Assembly: GCF_004519405.1 (NCBI RefSeq)
Contig: NZ_SGWI01000009.1
Span: 62,001 to 126,000, forward strand
Direction: 5' to 3'
Origin: Pseudomonas sp. BCA17
GTDB lineage: Bacteria; Pseudomonadota; Gammaproteobacteria; Pseudomonadales; Pseudomonadaceae
DNA: 64,000 nucleotides
A model generated the notes under the pieces. That model searched no databases. It saw nothing but the letters and a program-made list of their open reading frames with translations, and was not told the origin of the DNA. Made by a program: the position numbers and the translations under genes. This document shows, piece by piece, positions 18,332-26,869 of the stretch; the stretch's first letter is position 1; every line of letters begins with the position of its first letter.

Positions 18332-19392
18332 CGCCTGGCGTGCTGGTCGAGTGCCCACTCGACGTGTTCGCGCACCAGCTCCGATGGATAGTCCCGGCGT
18401 GCCTTCAATGCTTCGAGCACCGGGATGCTCGACGGTGCATTGCCCAGGCCCACCGCCAGGTTGCGCAGCCAGCGCTCATAACCGGCGCGGCGTAGGGGTG
18501 AGCCTTCGGTGCTGCTGAGGAATTTATCCTCGTCCCACATGAACAGCTCGGCCAGTTCGGCGTTATCCAGGTTGTGACGCGGCTTGAAATCACCCTCGGC
18601 GGTAGGGCGGGCGAAACGATTCCACGGGCAAACGATCTGACAGTCATCGCAGCCGAATACGCGATTACCGATCAACGGGCGCAGGTCTTCAGGGATCGCC
18701 GTCTTGAGTTCGATGGTCAGGTAGGAAATGCAACGCCGTGCGTCCAGCACATAGGGGCCGACGAAGGCATTGGTAGGGCAGATGTCCAGGCACGCGGTGC
18801 AGCGGCCACAGTGTTCGGTGCTATGGGGTTCGTCCACCGGCAGCGGCAAGTCAACAAACAGTTCGCTCAGGAAGAAATAGCTGCCGGCCTTGCGATTGAG
18901 TACCAGCGTGTTTTTGCCGATCCAGCCCAGCCCGGCTTGTTCGGCAATGGCTTTTTCCAGTACCGGCGCGCTGTCCACGAAGGCGCGGAAGCCAAATGGG
19001 CCGATGTGTGCCTGAATGCGGTCGGCCAGTTGCTGCACGCGCTTGCGGATCAGCTTGTGGTAGTCGCGACCCAGGGCATAACGCGAGATATAGGCTTTTT
19101 CCGGCTGGGCCAGCAATTGCGCCATTTGGGTGTCGCCGGGCAGGTAGTCCATGCGCAGCGAAACCACGCGCAAAGTGCCCGGCACCAGTTCATCCGGGTG
19201 GGAGCGCTTGCTGCCATGGGCGCCCATGTACTCCATCTCGCCGTGATAGCCCGCGTCGAGCCAGCGTTGCAGGTGCTGTTCATGCTCGGCCAGGTCCAGA
19301 CCGCTGATGCCGACTTGTTGAAAGCCCAGTTCGCGGCCCCAGTCTTTGATCGATTGGGCGAGGGCGGGGAGATCGGAAGTAATAGCAGGCAT
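18328..19392 (-). CDS. queG: epoxyqueuosine reductase QueG
   Basis: QueG catalyses the last step of queuosine synthesis on tRNA, reducing epoxyqueuosine with cobalamin and two [4Fe-4S] clusters. The 354 residues include the ferredoxin-like cluster motif HCGRCTACLDICPTNAF and a second set CDDCQIVCPWNRF, followed by HEAT-like residues at the C-terminus (AGYERWLRNLAVGLGN). The start MPAITSDLPALAQ is the only one consistent with the family N-terminus; further upstream the frame is unrelated sequence. It is divergent from nnrD and tail-to-tail with the TRIC-like gene. Confidence 0.95.
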   Translation of the reverse strand: MPAITSDLPALAQSIKDWGRELGFQQVGISGLDLAEHEQHLQRWLDAGYHGEMEYMGAHGSKRSHPDELVPGTLRVVSLRMDYLPGDTQMAQLLAQPEKAYISRYALGRDYHKLIRKRVQQLADRIQAHIGPFGFRAFVDSAPVLEKAIAEQAGLGWIGKNTLVLNRKAGSYFFLSELFVDLPLPVDEPHSTEHCGRCTACLDICPTNAFVGPYVLDARRCISYLTIELKTAIPEDLRPLIGNRVFGCDDCQIVCPWNRFARPTAEGDFKPRHNLDNAELAELFMWDEDKFLSSTEGSPLRRAGYERWLRNLAVGLGNAPSSIPVLEALKARRDYPSELVREHVEWALDQHARR

Positions 19393-19455
19393 GAGACACG
19401 GGAAACCACGGGTTAGATGCGTATAATTCTGCCAGACATCGGAGCTTGAAGACGC

Positions 19456-20316
19456 ATGCCGCAGACAAAACACGAAATAACCGACGTTCAGCGCTTGTTG
19501 TTCGGCCATTTGCCGCAACTGGCTGCGCGTTCTCCGCAGGCCCATAAAGGCCAGTTCGGCCACCTGCTGGTCATCGGCGGTGACCATGGCTTCGGTGGTG
19601 CAGCGCTGCTGAGCGCCGAAAGTGCCTTGCGCAGCGGTGCAGGCATGGTGTCCCTGGCGACGCGGGCTGCGCATGTGCCGGCAGCGCTGGCACGCTTGCC
19701 GGAGGTCATGACTGTCGGTGTCAGTTCGGCTAACCAGTTGATGGGGCTGCTGGAGAAAATCTCGGTAATTGTCATTGGCCCTGGCCTGGGTGATGCGTCC
19801 TGGGGCAAAAGCCTGTTGTCGGCCGCCGCCAACGCCAAGCAGCCGCAAGTCTGGGATGCGGACGCGTTGAATCAACTGGCGAAGGGGGCTGTCAACTTGC
19901 CAGCCGGCTCGGTCATCACCCCGCACCCTGGTGAGGCGGCGCGCTTGATGGGGCTCACGACAGCCGAGGTTCAGGCCGATCGACTTAAGGTAGCGCGCGA
20001 TTTAAGCCGGAAATTCAATGCAGTCGCTATTCTCAAGGGTGCTGGCAGTTTGATTGCCAGCCCGGACGGCCGGGTTTCCCGTTGTGACCAGGGCCATCCG
20101 GCGATGGCTACGGCCGGGCTGGGGGATGTACTGGCCGGCTTGGTCGGTGCCTTGCTGGCTCAAGGCATGCCGGCCTACGAGGCGAGCTGCCTGGCCGTGT
20201 GGCTACACGCCTCGGCGGGAGAGCGCCAAGGCACCTTTGGTCGCGGGCTGGCTGCCAGTGACCTGATACCTGCCATTCGTCAATTGCTGGAGGAGCAATC
20301 GCCGTGTCTGAAGTAA
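19456..20316 (+). CDS. nnrD: ADP-dependent NAD(P)H-hydrate dehydratase
   Basis: This enzyme repairs hydrated NADH/NADPH (S-epimer) using ADP. The 286 residues correspond only to the C-terminal kinase-like half of E. coli Nnr (YjeF); no N-terminal epimerase domain is present here. Diagnostic motifs are LVIGGDHGFGGAALLSAE, ITPHPGEAARL, ILKGAGSLIASPDG and ATAGLGDVLAGLVGALLAQG. The gene overlaps tsaE by 13 bp, and nnr-tsaE linkage is widely conserved. Confidence 0.93.
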   Translation: MPQTKHEITDVQRLLFGHLPQLAARSPQAHKGQFGHLLVIGGDHGFGGAALLSAESALRSGAGMVSLATRAAHVPAALARLPEVMTVGVSSANQLMGLLEKISVIVIGPGLGDASWGKSLLSAAANAKQPQVWDADALNQLAKGAVNLPAGSVITPHPGEAARLMGLTTAEVQADRLKVARDLSRKFNAVAILKGAGSLIASPDGRVSRCDQGHPAMATAGLGDVLAGLVGALLAQGMPAYEASCLAVWLHASAGERQGTFGRGLAASDLIPAIRQLLEEQSPCLK

Positions 20317-20774
20317 CCCTTTTTCTGGCCGATGAAGACGCAATGGTCGCGTTCGGTCTTCGCATAGCCCAGGTAACGGCGGGCGCCGGGCTGATCTTTC
20401 TCGAGGGGGACCTGGGCGCGGGCAAAACCACGCTCTCGCGCGGCATTATCCGTGGGTTGGGCCACACGGGAGCGGTAAAAAGCCCGACGTTCACTCTGGT
20501 CGAGCCCTACGAAATTGGCCAAGTGCGGGCCTTCCATTTCGACCTTTATCGCCTGGTTGACCCTGAAGAGCTGGAGTACATGGGGATTCGGGATTATTTC
20601 GACGAAGACGCGTTATGCCTGATCGAGTGGCCAGATAAAGGCACAGGCTTTTTGCCAAAGGCGGACCTGACCATTACCATTACGCCGCATGAATCAGGAC
20701 GTCAGCTGAAGTTGTTGCCCCAGAGCGTTCGTGGCCAGTCCTGGTGCGGCGCTTTGGCATTGGAATTCAAATAA
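20304..20774 (+). CDS. tsaE: tRNA t6A37 threonylcarbamoyladenosine ATPase TsaE
   Basis: TsaE is the ATPase of the TsaB-TsaD-TsaE complex that makes t6A37 in ANN-decoding tRNAs. The 156 residues carry Walker A EGDLGAGKTTLSRG (about residues 35-48), then SPTFTLVEPY and HFDLYRL. It begins with GTG behind a strong ribosome binding site GGAGGAG inside the end of nnrD, so it is translationally coupled. The start of the amidase follows 15 bp after the stop. Confidence 0.96.
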   Translation: MSEVTLFLADEDAMVAFGLRIAQVTAGAGLIFLEGDLGAGKTTLSRGIIRGLGHTGAVKSPTFTLVEPYEIGQVRAFHFDLYRLVDPEELEYMGIRDYFDEDALCLIEWPDKGTGFLPKADLTITITPHESGRQLKLLPQSVRGQSWCGALALEFK

Positions 20775-20789
20775 TTGGTGGGGTTAGGT

Positions 20790-22211
20790 ATGCGCTTTCG
20801 CGCGTTGGTTGCTGTCGTAGGGGTATTGCTTGCGGCAATGACTTTCAATGCTCTGGCTGCTTCGCAGGTGAAAAGTGTTCGCCTGTGGCGAGCTCCGGAT
20901 AACACGCGACTGGTGTTCGACCTGTCTGGCCCGGTCCAGCACAGCGTCTTTACCCTGACGGCGCCCGATCGCCTGGTGATCGACATCAACGGTGCGACCC
21001 TGGGCGCGCCGCTCAAAGTGTCCACCGCCAACACCCCGATTACCTCCATGCGCTCGGCACAGCGTACGCCGACCGATCTGCGTGTTGTTATCGACCTGAA
21101 AAAGGCCGTGACCCCGAAAAGCTTCTCTCTGGCACCGAATGCCCAGTATGGCAACCGGTTGGTGGTCGATCTGTTCGACAACGCCGCCGACGCCAACCCG
21201 TCGCCGGCGCCGACCCCGAGCGTAGCCACCGTACCCGCCGTGCCGGTCAATCCGTCGCAGCCGCAGGTCAAGTTGCCGCCACCACCGCCGGCACCGCCGG
21301 GCAAGCGCGACATTATCGTGGTGATCGATGCCGGCCACGGCGGCGAAGACCCGGGTGCGTCCGGCTCGCGCGGCCAGCATGAGAAAGATGTGGTCCTGTC
21401 CATCGCCCGTGAGCTGCAGCGCCAGGTCAACGCGATGAAAGGCTATCGTGCCGAGCTGACCCGTACCGGCGACTACTTCATTCCTTTGCGCGGTCGTACC
21501 GAAATTGCGCGCAAGAAGGGCGCCGACTTGTTTGTCTCGATCCATGCCGACGCCGCACCTTCGTCCGCAGCCTTCGGTGCTTCGGTGTTCGCCTTGTCTG
21601 ATCGCGGCGCCACTTCCGAGACCGCCCGTTGGTTGGCCGACAGTGAAAACCGTTCCGACTTGATAGGCGGGGCCGGTAACGTGTCATTGGATGACAAGGA
21701 CAAAATGCTCGCCGGCGTGTTGCTCGACCTGTCGATGACCGCTTCGCTGACCTCCAGCCTGAACGTCGGCCAGAAGGTACTGAGCAATATCGGCCGCGTC
21801 ACTTCGCTGCACAAACAGCGGGTGGAGCAGGCTGGGTTCATGGTGTTGAAGTCGCCGGATATCCCGTCGATCCTGGTGGAAACCGGGTTTATCTCCAACT
21901 CCAACGAAGCGTCCAAGCTGGCCAGTACCAGCCACCAGCAGGCGCTGGCCCGTTCGATCAGTGCAGGTATTCGCCAGTTCTTCCAGCAGAACCCGCCACC
22001 GGGCACTTATATTGCCTGGCTGCGTGACTCCGGGAAAATCGCCCAGGGCCCGCGTGATCATCGCGTGCAGCCCGGCGACACCCTGGCCATGCTGGCTGTG
22101 AGGTTCCAGGTTTCGCCCGCGACGTTGCGCAACGCGAACAACCTGAAAACCGATGAGTTGAAAGTCGGCCAGGTGTTGACCATCCCCGGCACTGAATTGG
22201 CGGCGCAGTAA
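20790..22211 (+). CDS. amiB: N-acetylmuramoyl-L-alanine amidase (AmiB/AmiC type)
   Basis: This periplasmic zinc amidase cleaves septal peptidoglycan cross-bridges during division. In the 473 residues: a signal peptide (1 to about 26, ending FNALA-A), an AMIN domain (about 30-125; KSVRLWRAPDNTRLVFDLSG), a Pro-rich linker (about 140-175), the Amidase_3 catalytic domain (VVIDAGHGGEDPGA, LTRTGDYFIPLRGRT, SIHADAA with zinc-binding His and Glu), and a C-terminal LysM domain (HRVQPGDTLAMLA). The C-terminal LysM matches AmiB. ATG at 20790 is chosen because it opens the signal peptide. tsaE-amiB-mutL-miaA-hfq is the classical gammaproteobacterial order. Confidence 0.93.
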   Translation: MRFRALVAVVGVLLAAMTFNALAASQVKSVRLWRAPDNTRLVFDLSGPVQHSVFTLTAPDRLVIDINGATLGAPLKVSTANTPITSMRSAQRTPTDLRVVIDLKKAVTPKSFSLAPNAQYGNRLVVDLFDNAADANPSPAPTPSVATVPAVPVNPSQPQVKLPPPPPAPPGKRDIIVVIDAGHGGEDPGASGSRGQHEKDVVLSIARELQRQVNAMKGYRAELTRTGDYFIPLRGRTEIARKKGADLFVSIHADAAPSSAAFGASVFALSDRGATSETARWLADSENRSDLIGGAGNVSLDDKDKMLAGVLLDLSMTASLTSSLNVGQKVLSNIGRVTSLHKQRVEQAGFMVLKSPDIPSILVETGFISNSNEASKLASTSHQQALARSISAGIRQFFQQNPPPGTYIAWLRDSGKIAQGPRDHRVQPGDTLAMLAVRFQVSPATLRNANNLKTDELKVGQVLTIPGTELAAQ

Positions 22212-24136
22212 TGAGTGAATCACAGTTGAACAGCGGCTCACGCATCGAACTGCTCAGCCCGCGCCTGGCCAACCAGATTGCTGCGGGCGAGGTGGTTGAG
22301 CGTCCGGCGTCGGTGATCAAGGAACTGCTGGAAAACAGCATTGACTCCGGCGCCAAGCGCATCGACGTCGATGTGGAGCAGGGCGGTGTCAAGCTCCTGC
22401 GCGTGCGCGACGACGGCAGCGGTATCTCCTCCGATGACCTGCCGCTGGCCCTGGCCCGTCACGCCACCAGCAAAATCCGCGACCTGGAAGACCTTGAACG
22501 GGTGATGAGCCTGGGGTTTCGCGGCGAGGCCCTGGCCTCTATCAGCTCCGTGGCCCGCCTGACCCTGACTTCCCGCACCCGCGACGCCGACCAGGCCTGG
22601 CAGGTAGAAACCGAAGGCCGTGACATGGCGCCTCGGGTCCAGCCGGCTGCGCATCCCGTGGGTACGTCGGTGGAAGTGCGCGATCTGTTCTTCAACACGC
22701 CGGCGCGCCGCAAATTCCTCAAGGCCGAAAAAACCGAATTCGACCACCTGCAAGAAGTGATCAAGCGCCTGGCGTTGGCGCGCTTCGACGTGGCTTTTCA
22801 TCTTCGCCATAACGGCAAGTCCATCCTCAGTCTGCACGAAGCCAATGACGACGCGGCCCGCGCACGTCGTGTAGCGGCCGTTTGCGGCTCGGGTTTTCTG
22901 GAGCAGGCACTGCCGATTGAAATCGAGCGCAATGGCTTGCGCCTGTGGGGTTGGGTCGGGTTGCCGACGTTTTCCCGCAGCCAGGCGGACCTGCAGTATT
23001 TCTTCGTGAATGGTCGTGCCGTGCGCGACAAGCTGGTAGCCCACGCGGTGCGCCAGGCGTATCGCGATGTCCTGTTCAATGGGCGGCACCCCACGTTTGT
23101 ACTGTTTTTTGAGGTGGACCCGTCGGTGGTGGACGTCAACGTGCACCCGACCAAACACGAAGTGCGTTTCCGTGACGGGCGCATGGTGCATGACTTCCTT
23201 TATGGCACGTTGCACCGCGCCTTGGGCGATGTACGCCCGGATGATCAGCTGTCTGCGCCTATCGTGACGGCGGTGGTACGACCTAGCGGTCCGCAAGCCG
23301 GTGAGTTCGGCCCTCAGGGAGAAATGAGCCTGGCCGCCAACCTGCTGCAATCGACGCAGCCGCAACCTTCGTATACGGCTTCAAGCTCTGGTTCTGGCTC
23401 AGGTGCCGGCGCGGGTTATCAATATCAATACACTCCGCGCCCGCAGTCGGCGGTACCGGTGGCGGAAGCCCAGGCGGCCTATCGCGAGTTCTTTGCGCCG
23501 TTGCCGGGGGCCGAGCCGGGCGCCGTTGCATTGCCGGAGGGCGGTGGTGATATTCCGCCGTTGGGTTACGCGCTGGCGCAACTCAAAGGCATCTACATCC
23601 TGGCGGAAAACGCCCATGGTCTGGTGCTGGTCGACATGCATGCCGCGCATGAGCGGATCATGTACGAACGCTTGAAGATCGCCATGGCCAGCGAAGGTCT
23701 CAGCGGCCAGCCGCTGTTGGTACCGGAGTCCCTGGCGGTCAGCCAGCGTGAAGCCGATTGCGCCGAAGAGCATCACAGCGTGTTTCAGAAACTCGGCTTC
23801 GAATTGCAGCGCCTCGGTCCGGAAACCCTGGCGATCCGCCAGATTCCTGCACTGCTCAAGCAGGCCGAAGCCAATCGCCTGGTGGCTGACGTGCTAGCAG
23901 ACTTGATGGAGTACGGCACCAGCGACCGCATTCAGGCGCACATCAACGAATTGCTCGGCACTATGGCTTGTCACGGTGCCATCCGAGCCAATCGCCGCCT
24001 GGCCCTGCCGGAAATGAACGGACTGCTGCGCGACATGGAAAACACCGAGCGCAGCGGGCAATGCAACCATGGCCGGCCGACCTGGACCCAGATGGGCCTG
24101 GATGACCTGGACAAACTGTTCTTGCGCGGCCGTTGA
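22211..24136 (+). CDS. mutL: DNA mismatch repair protein MutL
   Basis: MutL links MutS mismatch recognition to strand removal. The 641 residues have an N-terminal GHKL ATPase (IAAGEVVERPASVIKELLEN, DDGSGI, RGEALASISSV), a variable Ser/Gly-rich linker (about residues 370-440), and a C-terminal dimerisation domain. That domain contains DMHAAHERIMYE from Asp475, close to the DQHAxxExxxxE metal-binding endonuclease motif with Met replacing Gln, plus a terminal CNHGRPT motif. This pattern indicates endonuclease-competent MutL, as in species lacking MutH. Its start overlaps the amidase stop by one base. Confidence 0.97.
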   Translation: MSESQLNSGSRIELLSPRLANQIAAGEVVERPASVIKELLENSIDSGAKRIDVDVEQGGVKLLRVRDDGSGISSDDLPLALARHATSKIRDLEDLERVMSLGFRGEALASISSVARLTLTSRTRDADQAWQVETEGRDMAPRVQPAAHPVGTSVEVRDLFFNTPARRKFLKAEKTEFDHLQEVIKRLALARFDVAFHLRHNGKSILSLHEANDDAARARRVAAVCGSGFLEQALPIEIERNGLRLWGWVGLPTFSRSQADLQYFFVNGRAVRDKLVAHAVRQAYRDVLFNGRHPTFVLFFEVDPSVVDVNVHPTKHEVRFRDGRMVHDFLYGTLHRALGDVRPDDQLSAPIVTAVVRPSGPQAGEFGPQGEMSLAANLLQSTQPQPSYTASSSGSGSGAGAGYQYQYTPRPQSAVPVAEAQAAYREFFAPLPGAEPGAVALPEGGGDIPPLGYALAQLKGIYILAENAHGLVLVDMHAAHERIMYERLKIAMASEGLSGQPLLVPESLAVSQREADCAEEHHSVFQKLGFELQRLGPETLAIRQIPALLKQAEANRLVADVLADLMEYGTSDRIQAHINELLGTMACHGAIRANRRLALPEMNGLLRDMENTERSGQCNHGRPTWTQMGLDDLDKLFLRGR

Positions 24137-25107
24137 TGAGTGCCTTGCCCCCCGCAATCTTTCTGATGGGCCCCACGGCCGCCGGCAAGACCGACCTGGC
24201 CATCGAACTGACCAAGGTGTTGCCGTGCGAGTTGATCAGTGTCGACTCTGCCCTGGTTTACCGGGACATGGATATCGGTACGGCCAAGCCTTCAAAAGCG
24301 TTGTTGGCCCAGTACCCGCACCGGCTGATCGACATTATCGACCCGGCCGAGAGCTATTCGGCGGCGGATTTTCGTACCGACGCCCTGTCGGCCATGGCCG
24401 ACATCACCGCGCGGGGCAATATTCCGCTGCTGGTGGGCGGCACGATGCTCTACTACAAGGCTTTGCAGGAAGGCTTGGCGGATATGCCGCCAGCTGACGC
24501 CCGGGTGCGCGCCGAGCTTGAGCAGGAGGCTGCGCGCCTTGGCTGGCAAGCCCTGCACGAGCAGTTGGCGTCTGTCGATCCGGTCTCTGCCGCACGCATT
24601 CACCCTAATGACCCCCAGCGCCTCACCCGCGCCTTGGAAGTCTGGCGTGTGAGCGGTCAGACCATGACTGAACACAGGCTGAAACAAACTGCGCAAAGTG
24701 CTGATGCAGACGCATCTGGACACTCACAATTGCCCTATACTGTGGCGAATCTGGCCATTGCTCCGGCAAATCGCCAGGTGTTGCATGAACGAATTGCACA
24801 AAGATTCACAATTATGTTGGAACAGGGGTTTGTGGACGAGGTCGTAGCACTGCGTTCAAGAGGTGACCTGCATCCCGGGCTACCTTCGATACGTGCTGTA
24901 GGCTACCGCCAAGTCTGGGATCATCTGGATGGCAAGCTGACGTCGGCCGAAATGCAGGAGCGCGGCATCATCGCCACGCGCCAATTGGCCAAACGGCAGT
25001 TCACCTGGCTGCGCAGCTGGAGCGATTTGCACTGGTTGGACAGCCTGGACAGCGACAATCTGTCACGCGCCTTGAAATACTTGGGAACGGTCTCCATATT
25101 GAGCTGA
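24136..25107 (+). CDS. miaA: tRNA dimethylallyltransferase MiaA
   Basis: MiaA transfers a dimethylallyl group to N6 of A37 in tRNAs reading UNN codons. The 323 residues start with the P-loop GPTAAGKTDLAIEL (about residues 12-25) and contain SVDSALVYRDMDIGTAKPS and GGTMLYYKAL. The ATG overlaps the mutL stop (ATGA). hfq lies 94 bp downstream; in gammaproteobacteria hfq promoters often lie within or just after miaA. Confidence 0.97.
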   Translation: MSALPPAIFLMGPTAAGKTDLAIELTKVLPCELISVDSALVYRDMDIGTAKPSKALLAQYPHRLIDIIDPAESYSAADFRTDALSAMADITARGNIPLLVGGTMLYYKALQEGLADMPPADARVRAELEQEAARLGWQALHEQLASVDPVSAARIHPNDPQRLTRALEVWRVSGQTMTEHRLKQTAQSADADASGHSQLPYTVANLAIAPANRQVLHERIAQRFTIMLEQGFVDEVVALRSRGDLHPGLPSIRAVGYRQVWDHLDGKLTSAEMQERGIIATRQLAKRQFTWLRSWSDLHWLDSLDSDNLSRALKYLGTVSILS

Positions 25108-25201
25108 GTCCTTGCAATTGCCGTCTATCCTTGGGGGTGTGACGGCCATAAGCTATCTATTTTCCGCTTTTTTATTATTGATCCTTATAGGAGTGCGACA
25201 C

Positions 25202-25459
25202 ATGTCAAAAGGGCATTCGCTACAAGACCCTTACTTGAATACTTTACGTAAAGAGAAAGTGGGGGTTTCCATCTACCTGGTCAACGGGATCAAGCTGCAA
25301 GGCACGATCGAGTCGTTCGACCAGTTCGTGATCCTGCTGAAAAATACCGTCAGCCAGATGGTCTACAAGCACGCTATCTCGACAGTCGTTCCAGTTCGTC
25401 CAGTCCGTCTGCCTAGCGCAGGTGATGAACAGGGTGACGCTGAGCCAGGTAACGCCTGA
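25202..25459 (+). CDS. hfq: RNA chaperone Hfq
   Basis: Hfq is a hexameric Sm-like protein mediating sRNA-mRNA pairing and catabolite repression control in Pseudomonas. The 85 residues begin MSKGHSLQDPYLNTLRKEKV. The Sm1 motif is VYLVNGIKLQG-like (IYLVNGIKLQG) and Sm2 includes YKHAISTVVP, with distal-face residues conserved. The short acidic C-terminal tail is typical of pseudomonad Hfq and shorter than in E. coli. A ribosome binding site (TAGGAGTG) precedes the ATG. hflX follows after 12 bp. Confidence 0.98.
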   Translation: MSKGHSLQDPYLNTLRKEKVGVSIYLVNGIKLQGTIESFDQFVILLKNTVSQMVYKHAISTVVPVRPVRLPSAGDEQGDAEPGNA

Positions 25460-25471
25460 TAGGAGTCTCCT

Positions 25472-26773
25472 TTGTTCTTTGAGCGCCACGGTGGTGGTGA
25501 GCGAGTAATCCTCGTTCACTTGGATGGACAGGACCCTGAGGCGCGCGAAGATCCGCAGGAGTTTCAGGAGTTGGCAAATTCGGCCGGCGCCGAGACCGTT
25601 GCGTTTTTTAACGTGCCGCGTCATCGGCCAACCGCCAAATTCCTGATTGGCAGCGGCAAGGTCGAGGAACTTCGCGACCTCGTGCACGCCGAAGAAGCCG
25701 ATCTGGTGATCTTCAATCACGTCCTCACACCCAGTCAGGAACGTAACCTCGAACGTGTCTTCGAGTGTCGCGTGATCGACCGTACCGGTCTGATTCTCGA
25801 TATCTTCGCCCAGCGCGCCCGTACCCATGAAGGCAAGCTCCAGGTTGAACTGGCCCAGCTTGACCACATGAGCACCCGGCTGGTCCGCGGCTGGACTCAC
25901 CTTGAGCGCCAGGGGGGCGGTATCGGTATGCGCGGCCCGGGTGAAACCCAGCTTGAAACCGACCGACGCCTGTTGCGGGTTCGCCTGCGCCAGATCAAGG
26001 GGCGCCTGGAGAAAGTGCGCAGCCAGCGCGAGCAGTCGCGCCGTGGCCGTTCCCGTGCGGATATCCCTACCGTTTCCCTGGTGGGCTACACCAACGCCGG
26101 TAAATCCACGCTGTTCAATAACGTGACGAAATCCGACGTGTACGCGGCCGACCAACTGTTCGCCACGCTCGACCCGACCTTGCGCCGTCTGGACCTGGAT
26201 GACCTGGGGCCGATTGTCCTGGCTGATACTGTGGGTTTTATTCGTCACTTGCCCCACAAGCTGGTCGAAGCGTTTCGGTCTACGCTCGAAGAGTCGAGCA
26301 ACTCGGATCTGCTGTTGCACGTGATCGATGCGGCCGAACCGGATCGCATGTTGCAGATTGAGCAGGTGATGTTGGTACTGGGCGAGATTGGTGCACAGGA
26401 CTTGCCGATCCTCGAGGTCTATAACAAACTCGATTTGCTTGAAGGCGTAGAGCCACAAATTCAACGCGACGAGAACGGCAAGCCCCAGCGGGTATGGCTG
26501 TCAGCGCGTGATGGGAGTGGTTTGGAATTGCTCGAACAAGCCATTGCCGAGCTGTTGGGCAGTGATTTGTTTGTCGGTACCTTGCGCTTGCCTCAGCGTT
26601 TTGCTCGACTGCGTGCACAGTTTTTCGAGTTGGGCGCGGTACAGAAAGAAGAGCACGACGAAGAAGGTGTCAGCCTGCTGGCCGTTCGATTGCCGCGCTC
26701 GGAACTGAATCGGCTGGTCAGCCGTGAAGGCGTTGTGCCGGCGGAGTTCATCGAACAACACACTTTGCAATAA
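25472..26773 (+). CDS. hflX: ribosome-rescue GTPase HflX
   Basis: HflX is a GTPase that splits stalled 70S ribosomes. The 433 residues show the N-terminal HflX domain (GSGKVEELRDL, HVLTPSQERNLE), a coiled helical linker (GPGETQLETDRRLLR) and the G domain: G1 GYTNAGKST, G3 DTVGFI, G4 NKLDL. It begins with TTG behind AGGAGTCTCC, 12 bp after hfq. Transcription with hfq and hflKC is expected. Confidence 0.95.
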   Translation: MFFERHGGGERVILVHLDGQDPEAREDPQEFQELANSAGAETVAFFNVPRHRPTAKFLIGSGKVEELRDLVHAEEADLVIFNHVLTPSQERNLERVFECRVIDRTGLILDIFAQRARTHEGKLQVELAQLDHMSTRLVRGWTHLERQGGGIGMRGPGETQLETDRRLLRVRLRQIKGRLEKVRSQREQSRRGRSRADIPTVSLVGYTNAGKSTLFNNVTKSDVYAADQLFATLDPTLRRLDLDDLGPIVLADTVGFIRHLPHKLVEAFRSTLEESSNSDLLLHVIDAAEPDRMLQIEQVMLVLGEIGAQDLPILEVYNKLDLLEGVEPQIQRDENGKPQRVWLSARDGSGLELLEQAIAELLGSDLFVGTLRLPQRFARLRAQFFELGAVQKEEHDEEGVSLLAVRLPRSELNRLVSREGVVPAEFIEQHTLQ

Positions 26774-26825
26774 AAGCCTGAGAAAGCGGTTGTGCCGCAG
26801 CAGCAGGCATTCTGTAGCATTGGTC

Positions 26826-26850
26826 GGCGCGCCGTGGGCGCGTCTTTGCT
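26826..26850 (+). terminator. possible terminator/attenuator between hflX and hflK
   Basis: GGCGCGCC and GGCGCGTC form an 8-bp stem (one G-T pair) with loop GTG, followed by TTTGCTTT. It lies 20 bp before the hflK start, so it may attenuate rather than end transcription. Confidence 0.4.
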
Positions 26851-26869
26851 TTATCAGATGGAGAGCGCT

